Notes under the pieces: model-generated | Databases searched by the model: none | What the model was told of the DNA's origin: nothing | Seen by the model: only the letters and a program-made list of their open reading frames with translations | Shown here: positions 1 to 6,285 of the stretch, piece by piece | How the letters are laid out: each line of letters starts with the position of its first letter | Position numbering within the stretch: position 1 is the stretch's first letter | Translations under genes and position numbers: made by a program | DNA from: Acidobacteriaceae bacterium | Lineage (GTDB): Bacteria; Acidobacteriota; Terriglobia; Terriglobales; Acidobacteriaceae | NCBI GenBank assembly: GCA_003156235.1 | Contig: PMGP01000446.1 | Location: 1-13,518, forward strand | DNA length: 13,518 nucleotides | Direction of reading: 5' to 3'

Positions 1-394
1 TTTACAGCGATACCCTGTCTGTAACATCAAGAAAACAACGACGTTGCGTCCAAAGTACGGGTGGGGGTAGGCCGTTCAAGCATTAGTTTTGCCGTCGGAA
101 CAAACCAAAACGCCGAAGGGGTGCCTGAATATGGAATGCAGGTTTCTTGGTTATTTTGCAAGAGGCTCTATTGATACTAAATAGCTTAACAGCGGAGACG
201 TTTGGGGGATGGATCCTTCATGCGCGGTGGAAGCATGGAATTTGTTGAGAACATAGAACTCGCGAATCGCTCCAAACGCTGCTTTTCCCGATTCCGCCCA
301 TAGATTGCACCCAGATTTTTGGCGAATGCTCAGGCTGGCGTTCAACGGGGCAAAACAATCGAACCTGGGTGCAGGAGTTGCAATACACTTGTGA
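1..394. other. Gene-free stretch, nothing recognised
   Basis: I see no supported gene here. Short open frames exist on both strands, for example a 64-codon one at 151-345 on the minus strand. None has a convincing ribosome binding site, signal peptide or recognisable motif, and base composition is lower in GC than in the genes that follow. No tRNA-like fold, clear terminator or tandem repeat was found. The stretch may be the tail of a decayed locus that continues into the possible remnant at 395-655, but that is inference. Confidence 0.5.
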
Positions 395-655
395 CTGAGC
401 AGAGAATCGCGTGGGTTGTTGAACTGTTTTTATGACTTCGAAGGGCTGCCGGGTGATCCGCAAGATGGGACAACCGGAGAGCCGTGAAAAAATCAAATTT
501 CGAGGTACCCGATCCATGAGCCGTCTCGGCTGGATTTCAATTACAACGGCCACGGCTTCGATGCCTTTGTCACTGGAGCAGATCAAGGATGCATTCTACA
601 TAGGGCGCTGGTGTTGGTGCGCGAAATGCAAGCGCATCGTAATCATAGATCGTAA
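395..655 (+). pseudogene. Possible decayed coding remnant, unrecognised
   Basis: One plus-strand frame reads as protein-like on both sides of an in-frame TGA at 485-487. It is bounded upstream by TGA 392-394 and closed by TAA 653-655. The first part contains FYDFEGLPGDPQDG and the second contains DFNYNGHGFDAFVTG followed by a helix-like stretch HRALVLVREMQ. Codons there are G/C-rich at third positions, unlike the overlapping 76-codon ATG frame (432-662), which reads as non-protein-like. No start codon or ribosome binding site belongs to it. I cannot name the family. It ends 17 bases before the cupin gene and may be the remains of a former neighbour. It could also be chance. Confidence 0.25.
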
Positions 656-661
656 ACATTG

Positions 662-668
662 AAGGAGG
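662..668 (+). promoter_or_regulatory. Shine-Dalgarno site of the cupin gene
   Basis: AAGGAGG lies four bases before the ATG at 673. It is close to a full complement of the 16S anti-SD and fixes the start of the cupin. It also argues that this small gene is translated, whereas the frame overlapping it upstream is not. Confidence 0.75.
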
Positions 669-672
669 AACG

Positions 673-1014
673 ATGTCAGGCAATGCAATTCCGGTTATCC
701 ATTCCAAGAACGAGGGAATGTCCACTCCCGAGCCAGGCTTGCGCCGCCAGGTGATGTCTTATAGCCCGTCCATCATGCTGGTGCGCCATACCATGATCAA
801 GGGCTGGGTTGGCGCTCGGCACAGCCACACGCACGAACAGATGCTCTATATCGTGCGCGGCCGCATCCGCTTTGAGCATCCCGGCGGCATCTTCGACATG
901 GGGCCGGGCGACAGCTTTCTGCTTCCCGGCAGTGTGCAGCACCAGGCCTCCGCGCTGGAGGATTCCGAGGTGCTGGATATCTTTACTCCCATGCGAGAAG
1001 ATTACGCGACGTAA
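673..1014 (+). CDS. Small cupin-domain protein, KdgF-like
   Basis: This is a 113-residue cytoplasmic single-domain cupin with no signal peptide. Cupin motif 1 is HSHTHEQ (residues 50-56), giving the metal-binding histidines and a Gln. Motif 2 is GPGDSFLLPGSVQH (77-90), with His90 as the remaining ligand. The C-terminus LDIFTPMREDY (101-111) carries Asp102, Phe104 and Arg108. The pattern HxHxHEQ, GDSFxxP, then D-x-F-x-P-x-R-E-D is that of KdgF. In pectin and alginate catabolism KdgF converts the 4,5-unsaturated monouronate into its linear keto form. Many cupins of unknown role share part of this pattern, so the fold is near certain but the reaction is an inference. The start is set by AAGGAGG four bases upstream. 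The gene stands alone: a possible decayed remnant precedes it, and 246 bp separate it from the next gene on the same strand. Confidence 0.85.
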   Translation: MSGNAIPVIHSKNEGMSTPEPGLRRQVMSYSPSIMLVRHTMIKGWVGARHSHTHEQMLYIVRGRIRFEHPGGIFDMGPGDSFLLPGSVQHQASALEDSEVLDIFTPMREDYAT

Positions 1015-1260
1015 CAACGGAAATCACTCAGATGCGTCCCTCATCACTCCGCTGAAGAAAACCGCAATTCAACAAGCACCGTCGCGGCAAGACCACTCGA
1101 CCCACAGACAGCTTATCCTGCCGTGAGGCAATCTTCTTAACGGGTATTATTTGGCCAATCTTCACTATTTCCTTCGCAATGTATGTAAGCCTTCTATAAG
1201 ATAGTTGCGGTAAAGCCAAACGCAGTTTCTGGATTCCTAATACTTTTGCTGCGGCGGCCA
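1015..1260. other. Intergenic region before the mosaic protein
   Basis: These 246 bp separate the cupin from the large exported protein. No stem-loop followed by a T-run is obvious after the cupin stop, and no confident -35/-10 pair stands out. TATAAG at 1196-1201 could be a -10-like element but lacks a matching -35. An in-frame TTG at 1246 would extend the downstream gene by five codons, but nothing supports it. Confidence 0.4.
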
Positions 1261-4200
1261 ATGAGGCATACGGTCATGTTTGCTTTTTCCCCAGTTTTGC
1301 ATCCGCGGGCTCTGTTCGTTGCGGGACTCATCGCCATAATGTCGTTATCAGCTAGGCAGGTGGCCTCGGCAGCAAATCCTCCCGTCTCCACCACGATGAC
1401 GCTTGCGATGGCCTCAAGCGGAAACGCTGTGGCATCGGGCGACTCAGTAGCTTCGGGCAATATGGTGACACTGACGGCATCGGTAACGGCTGGGGCCACA
1501 GCGCTATCGGTAGGGCAGGTGAAATTCTGCGATGCCTCGGCTACCTACTGCACGGACATCCATCTGCTCGGCACCGCGCAACTGACGAGCGCCGGGACGG
1601 CGGTGTTCAGGTTCCATCCGGGCATTGGCAACCATAGCTACAAGGCGGTCTTTGCTGGAACGCCCAACGGTGCCGTGTCCGCTGCCGCAAGCACCTCGAG
1701 CACAGTCAATCTGATGGTGACTGGCACATTCCCAACCACCACAACGATCTCCGCCAGCGGCATCGCTGGCAACTACTCGCTGACGGCCATGCTAAGTAGT
1801 TATATCAATGCGCAGGCTCTACCCGCACTTACGGGAACGGTGTCCTTCCTGGATACAACCAACAACAACTTTTTGCTTGGGACGGCAACGCCGGGCACAG
1901 GCTCACAGGCATTGAGCTTTCTGAATATCAGCAACCCCGCGACAGTTATGGAGCCAAATGTAGTAGCGACGGCGGATTTTAACGGCGACGGTATTCCCGA
2001 TCTGGCCATATCGAATAGTAACTCCGGTCAAACCTCGTTGACTATTCTTCTGGGCAATGGGGATGGAACATTTAGAGCGGCTGCGAGCCCAACTGTGGGA
2101 CTTTATCCCGACTCGATTGTTGTGGCAGACTTCAACGGCGATGGCATCCCGGATCTCGCCTTGACGAGTGTTGACAGCAATACCGTGACGATCCTCATGG
2201 GCGTGGGTGATGGCACCTTTACATCGACGCCTAACCTGAATACCGTCAGCACTCCGCAGTCCGTGGCCACGGGAGACTTCAATGGAGATGGCATCGCCGA
2301 TCTGGCCGTGGTCAATGCGGATTCGGTTCTGATTTTTTTGGGGAATGGAGACGGAACCTTCAACGCGGCCCCTGCAAGTCTGCCAACCGGGATGAGTCCT
2401 ATTACGGTTGCTGTCGGAGACTTTAACGGAGACGGGATCGCCGACCTGGCCGTTGTCAATAGTTGCGGGAACAGCTATCCCTGCAATAACTCCAACGGGA
2501 CGGTGATGATTTTCCTTGGCAAAGGGGATGGAACTTTCACTCAAGTTGCCGCAACCCCCACGGTAGGGTCCGGCCCAACTGGCCTCGTAGTCGCGGATTT
2601 CAACGGCGATGGGATACTCGATCTGGCTGTAGCAAATTATGGCGCCTACGTCACAAATGCAGTAACAGTGCTCCTGGGAAATGGCGACGGAACGTTCAAG
2701 ACACCAGCGTACTACAATGCGCCCGGCATGAATTTTCGGTCTCTATCGGTTGGGGACTTCAACGGCGATGGTATCTCCGATCTGGCAGTCGTGGGATTCT
2801 GGCACGATACTCTGGATTATCTTCTGGGCAACGGCGACGGCACGTTTGCTGCTGCGATCCCAATCAGCGTAAATCTGCCCTTGGGCTCCGGATACATGGC
2901 CTCCGCTGACTTCAATGGCGATGGCCTTCCGGACCTGGCTTTGCCTAATCAGGACGTCAACGGCACAGTAGCGATCTTATTGACGCAATTGACCGAAACC
3001 GCGACCGCCACTGCGACCGACATCTCGCCCATAGGTACCGGAACACATCAGGTCGAGGCCAGCTATTCCGGAAACAGCATCTACAGCGCAAGCGTCTCCA
3101 GCACCACTGGGCTGACCGCAATTCCCACGCCCACGTCCGGCATTACGATCACCTCCTTCTTGCCTTCTGCGCCGAACAGTGCGGGGATTATTCACTGCAA
3201 CGGAGATTCGCTGACAGTAGCAGAGGAGGGGATAAGTTATTTCGCAGGCGGCTACTGTACACAAATGAGCCTTGATCTTGGCTTGCAAGTTTACAACGAT
3301 GCAGTGGCTGGCAGCAGCACGCAGATCGGAGTAAGGAATGGCGGCGTGCCAACGTATGCAACGGTATCCGGCGGCGTTATTCCCGCTTGCGCTACGTCAG
3401 GTTCATGCACCGGAGTTACCGTCACTTTCCCCGTTGGTTATGAACCCATCACGCCTAACGGTCCAACGATCAACTGCGGGGCACTGTCGATCTGCGAACC
3501 GGGAACGATTGAAGGAGTTGTCGGCGTTCTGACTATAAGCGGCAGCACCATCACATTTACGCCCAACCTTGCGGGTTCGGCTGTCTCCGCGCCGGGTGCG
3601 CCACAGTTCTATCCGACCATCGTCTATCCTTACGCCTATCAGTCCATCTGGGCAGGGACGAATAACTACACCAATACAGCACAAATCCTTTCTGATGATG
3701 AGGCAATGGTTGCCAAAAGCGCCAACCTCGGCGTGCCCTCCATCGTGCTTTCGGTCATTCCTACTAATGTGGATTATGAGTGGTATGGCGGGTATTATGG
3801 TCACTCCTTCCCAGACATCAACAATGCGCTGGCAGCGCAGTTCGGTGCTGGCTACGCGGACGTGCTGGGCGCGCTTATCAACTATGCCTGTGCCTCTCCC
3901 AACATCACCGATCAATCTGACTGTACACACCATGAACCGCCGACTTCTCTTCGTGCAGTGCAGGCAACTTGCACCACCACGGGAGCGATAGGCGCTGATG
4001 ATACCAGCGTTCCCATCACCTGTTCGGCGGTCGAGTATTATGGTTTCTTCATAGACTCAATTACTACCTTCGAACCAACTACGGCCAACGCAGACAACGC
4101 GCAGATTTTGGGAATAACCGGGACAGGACCAACCTACACGCTAACTCTGGCACGCGGCTACGGCGGCAATCAGACTGCACACGCATCTGGCGTGGCAGTG

Positions 4201-5871
4201 TCTATCAGCGACATGATCCACTTCGGCCCTCTGGCGTGGCCGGTGATTGCTCCCGTGGCTGAGGCCGCTTTCCGGGCGGTTGCAATAAATGTAGCTCCTG
4301 TTACGGTCTCCGCCACCGTTACCGGCACATCGCTGGAGCCGACAGGCACCGTGGCATTCTACCTGGACGGCTCATCCACAGCGGCCGCCAGCGGGACGGT
4401 CAACAGCAGCGGCGTCGCCACGGGCTTGCTGACAGGACTCAGCGTCGGCTCGCACTCGGTCACCGCTACCTATACAAGCAGCAACGGCTATCCCACGGCG
4501 ACGACCTCCGTCTCATCGAGCTATACCGTGAACAAGGCCAGCGCCACAATCACCCTGGGCAGCCTGGCGCAGACTTACACCGGCGCGCCTCTTTCTGCCA
4601 GTGCCACCACCATCCCTTCGGGGATGACGGTGAACTTCATCTATACCGGCACAGGCGGATGGATTTATGGTCCGTCCTCTACCGCGCCGACGGCAGCAGG
4701 CAGTTACACCGTGGTTGCAACCATCAGCAACACGAACTACACCGGCACGGCAACCGGAACCCTGGTAATCACGCCGGCCACGGCCACCATCCACGTCACG
4801 CCCTATACCCTGACCTATGATGGCAATGCGCATACAGCCACTGGCACGGCCATAGGCATAGGCGGCGTTAACCTTGCCGCCGATCTTACCCTGAGCGGCA
4901 CAACTCACACTAACGCCGGAACGTATACTGCCGACTCGTGGAGCTTCACCGATCCCACCGGCAATTACGCCAGCGCCAGCGGCACGATTACCGACACGAT
5001 CAACAAGGCGGCCTCCGCAGTCTTGCTGACCACCAGCCTGAATCCGATTTTGTTGCAGAATCCGGTCACCTACACGGCCACGGTTTCTTCCTCGATCAGT
5101 AATCCGACGGGCACGGTGGCCTTCTCGGATGGCGGAACGGTGATCACGGCCTGCGCCAGCGCGGCGGTAACTACGTCAAACGGACAAGCGATCTGCGCCG
5201 TCACCTACACGGTTACCGGCACGCACAACATCACCGCGCTCTATAACGGCGACACGAACTTCCTCGTCGCCGGACCCAGCAATACAGTCTCCGAGGCGGC
5301 GATTGACATCAATCTGGGCACTCCTACGGCATCGGAAACGATTCTTCCGGGCGGTACGGCAACGTATTCGTTCCCCATTGCTCCGAGCAGCGGCACCACC
5401 TTCCCGTCGCCAGTGACTTTCACCGTCAGTTCGTCGCCTGCACTGCCCTCGGGTACGACAATGACCCTTACTCCGCCGGCGTGGGTTTTCGCCTCCAACA
5501 ACCCGTGGTCGTGGACTCTGCCCGCAAACACTGCGCTGACCGGCAATACGGTGCTGACCGTCCAGGTTCCTCAGACCACCGCGTCCACGCAACCTGCGGG
5601 CGGCAATCTGGCTTCGCTTCTGGCGCCGTTCTCGCTGGCGCTGTTGCTGTTGCCTTTTGCGGGCAGGCTGCGCAAGAGCGGCACGCGGCTGGGCAGGATG
5701 CTCGCGGTCGTATTGCTGGCGGGCGCGGGTGCGGCAACGCTGGCCGGATTGAGCGGTTGCGGCTCCAACACCGGCTCCTCTGCCCAGACGCAGCAAAGCT
5801 ACACTGTGACCGTGACCGTAGCCTCGGGCGCGCTGTCGCACACATCCACCGTCACCTTGACGGTTGAGTAA
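1261..5871 (+). CDS. Exported Ig-like/FG-GAP mosaic protein with an SGNH hydrolase-like domain
   Basis: This protein has 1536 residues from ATG 1261. An ATG at 1276, with GAGG nine bases upstream, is an equally good start; a TTG at 1246 lacks a ribosome site. Order: signal peptide (hydrophobic ALFVAGLIAIMSLS, cleavage near VASAA, about residue 38); Ig-like module (44-153); first half of a second Ig-like module (155-220); seven FG-GAP/VCBS repeats with DFNGDG (239-574); second half of that module (about 580-620); SGNH/GDSL-like domain (634-1005); Ig-like module (1010-1090); two MBG-type modules (1093-1250); Ig-like module (1251-1346); linker; two hydrophobic segments (1450-1468 and 1480-1498) split by a basic stretch; LSGCG; and a Ser/Thr/Val tail. 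It is probably surface-attached, with adhesive or carbohydrate-facing modules carrying an esterase-like domain. Its substrate is unknown. A decayed beta-barrel gene follows 14 bases downstream. Confidence 0.85.
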   Translation: MRHTVMFAFSPVLHPRALFVAGLIAIMSLSARQVASAANPPVSTTMTLAMASSGNAVASGDSVASGNMVTLTASVTAGATALSVGQVKFCDASATYCTDIHLLGTAQLTSAGTAVFRFHPGIGNHSYKAVFAGTPNGAVSAAASTSSTVNLMVTGTFPTTTTISASGIAGNYSLTAMLSSYINAQALPALTGTVSFLDTTNNNFLLGTATPGTGSQALSFLNISNPATVMEPNVVATADFNGDGIPDLAISNSNSGQTSLTILLGNGDGTFRAAASPTVGLYPDSIVVADFNGDGIPDLALTSVDSNTVTILMGVGDGTFTSTPNLNTVSTPQSVATGDFNGDGIADLAVVNADSVLIFLGNGDGTFNAAPASLPTGMSPITVAVGDFNGDGIADLAVVNSCGNSYPCNNSNGTVMIFLGKGDGTFTQVAATPTVGSGPTGLVVADFNGDGILDLAVANYGAYVTNAVTVLLGNGDGTFKTPAYYNAPGMNFRSLSVGDFNGDGISDLAVVGFWHDTLDYLLGNGDGTFAAAIPISVNLPLGSGYMASADFNGDGLPDLALPNQDVNGTVAILLTQLTETATATATDISPIGTGTHQVEASYSGNSIYSASVSSTTGLTAIPTPTSGITITSFLPSAPNSAGIIHCNGDSLTVAEEGISYFAGGYCTQMSLDLGLQVYNDAVAGSSTQIGVRNGGVPTYATVSGGVIPACATSGSCTGVTVTFPVGYEPITPNGPTINCGALSICEPGTIEGVVGVLTISGSTITFTPNLAGSAVSAPGAPQFYPTIVYPYAYQSIWAGTNNYTNTAQILSDDEAMVAKSANLGVPSIVLSVIPTNVDYEWYGGYYGHSFPDINNALAAQFGAGYADVLGALINYACASPNITDQSDCTHHEPPTSLRAVQATCTTTGAIGADDTSVPITCSAVEYYGFFIDSITTFEPTTANADNAQILGITGTGPTYTLTLARGYGGNQTAHASGVAVSISDMIHFGPLAWPVIAPVAEAAFRAVAINVAPVTVSATVTGTSLEPTGTVAFYLDGSSTAAASGTVNSSGVATGLLTGLSVGSHSVTATYTSSNGYPTATTSVSSSYTVNKASATITLGSLAQTYTGAPLSASATTIPSGMTVNFIYTGTGGWIYGPSSTAPTAAGSYTVVATISNTNYTGTATGTLVITPATATIHVTPYTLTYDGNAHTATGTAIGIGGVNLAADLTLSGTTHTNAGTYTADSWSFTDPTGNYASASGTITDTINKAASAVLLTTSLNPILLQNPVTYTATVSSSISNPTGTVAFSDGGTVITACASAAVTTSNGQAICAVTYTVTGTHNITALYNGDTNFLVAGPSNTVSEAAIDINLGTPTASETILPGGTATYSFPIAPSSGTTFPSPVTFTVSSSPALPSGTTMTLTPPAWVFASNNPWSWTLPANTALTGNTVLTVQVPQTTASTQPAGGNLASLLAPFSLALLLLPFAGRLRKSGTRLGRMLAVVLLAGAGAATLAGLSGCGSNTGSSAQTQQSYTVTVTVASGALSHTSTVTLTVE
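1975..2982 (+). repeat. Seven FG-GAP/VCBS repeats, about 50 codons each
   Basis: DFNGDG starts at bases 1975, 2128, 2275, 2419, 2596, 2755 and 2908 (residues 239, 290, 339, 387, 446, 499 and 550), spaced 48-59 codons. Each unit reads roughly as xVADFNGDGIxDLAV, then a variable loop, then LLGNGDGTF; the last unit lacks the closing GDGTF. The D-x-N-x-D-G loops are the calcium-binding signature of FG-GAP blades. Seven units match a complete seven-bladed propeller. The DNA of the units is also similar, so copy number could change by recombination. Confidence 0.85.
3160..4275 (+). other. SGNH/GDSL hydrolase-like domain within the mosaic protein
   Basis: Numbering is from ATG 1261. HCNGDSLTV gives the block I nucleophile candidate Ser650. 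NDAVAGSST supplies a block II-like Gly. WAGTNN gives the block III Gly799 and Asn801. SDMIHFGP gives the block V Asp984 and His987, followed by a helix WPVIAPVAEAAF typical after block V. Another D-x-x-H, DCTHH at 887-891, lies earlier. SGNH enzymes are mostly esterases or acetyl-esterases of lipids and polysaccharides. All four blocks are present in the correct order, so activity is plausible, but the substrate cannot be read from the sequence. Confidence 0.65.
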
Positions 5872-5872
5872 A

Positions 5873-5878
5873 AAGGAG
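5873..5878 (+). promoter_or_regulatory. Intact Shine-Dalgarno site of a broken gene
   Basis: AAGGAG lies seven bases before the ATG at 5886 and directly behind the stop of the mosaic protein. It would still drive translation, but the frame now ends after six codons (MRISNR then TGA). It identifies the original start of the beta-barrel pseudogene and implies that it was translated from the same mRNA as the mosaic protein. Confidence 0.6.
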
Positions 5879-5885
5879 AACTGAG

Positions 5886-6180
5886 ATGCGCATATCGAAT
5901 CGCTGAAAGGTGCTCCTTGTGGGCGCATGTCCATTGGCGTGCGCCGCAGGTTGGGCCCAGTAGAGCCAGAAGCCGATTGCGCCGGAGACGGTCTCCACCG
6001 ACCTGGCTGTAACCTTTGCTGGCGAGCGGTCCCAGGCATTGCCCGGCCAGACCAGCTTCTGGATCAAGGGCGGAGGCGCGAACGCGGCCGTGACCTTCTG
6101 GAATGGCTTTGGCATTGCCGCCAGCCTGACCGGCGATCATGCCTCCAACGTCACGCCGGGTGTGGATGCCAACAAGATCA
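5886..6180 (+). pseudogene. Decayed outer-membrane beta-barrel protein gene
   Basis: From ATG 5886 one frame encodes MRISNR, TGA (5904-5906), KVLLVGACPLACAAGWAQ, TAG (5961-5963), then SQKPIAPETVSTDLAVTF and, further on, FWIKGGGANAAVTFWNG and GIAASLTGDHASNVTPG. Read through both stops this is a signal peptide with an AxA-like cleavage region, followed by the first half of a small outer-membrane beta-barrel protein of a type common in acidobacteria (recognised from memory). Both stops are one transition away from likely sense codons (TGG to TGA, CAG to TAG). After about base 6180 the family-like sequence ends at a palindrome; the frame runs on to TGA 6291-6293 in unrelated residues (about 38 codons). 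The C-terminal strands are missing. A retained ribosome site suggests recent decay. Alternatives are recoding, which is unlikely with two different stops and a lost 3' end, or sequence error. Confidence 0.7.
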
Positions 6181-6214
6181 CCATCCTTTCCGCTTTTTTC
6201 TGCGGAAAGGGTGG
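6181..6214. repeat. Palindromic hairpin at the pseudogene break point
   Basis: CCATCCTTTCCGC (6181-6193) and GCGGAAAGGGTGG (6202-6214) pair over 13 positions with a single G-T wobble, around an 8-base loop TTTTTTCT. No T-run follows on either strand, so it is not a standard intrinsic terminator. It lies between the convergent mosaic/pseudogene block and the GH106 gene, where a bidirectional stem could still block transcription or protect a 3' end. It resembles GAAAGG/CCTTTC intergenic palindromes that I recall from acidobacterial genomes, so a dispersed REP-like element is possible. Confidence 0.6.
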
Positions 6215-6285
6215 GAAACGAGAATGTGGACTCACAATTTCCGAGATATATTACCTGGATAAGTGCCTCGGCCTGCTGCCGTCTC

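Noticed and set aside
151..345. 64-codon minus-strand frame, and TTGCAAGAGGCTC at about 156-171 as a possible IS end
   Set aside because: No start signal or known motif was seen. No matching inverted repeat or target duplication was found elsewhere in the window, so an insertion sequence end cannot be supported.
432..662. 76-codon ATG frame upstream of the cupin, with a CxxC near the end
   Set aside because: No ribosome site. Residue composition is not protein-like, and another frame over the same bases has better coding character. The CWCAKC stretch alone is not evidence of a zinc-binding protein.
5904..5963. Programmed stop-codon readthrough in the beta-barrel gene
   Set aside because: It has two different stop codons, no obvious SECIS-like or readthrough context, and the 3' half of the gene is missing. 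Decay is the simpler reading.
5176..6039. 287-codon open frame on the minus strand opposite the end of the mosaic gene
   Set aside because: It is Arg-rich and low in complexity, the usual antisense shadow of a GC-rich coding frame. It has no signal peptide, motif or ribosome site, and it overlaps a strongly supported plus-strand gene.
6181..6214. Palindrome as an intrinsic terminator
   Set aside because: No T-run follows the stem on either strand; the six Ts are in the loop. It is kept as a repeat/hairpin instead.
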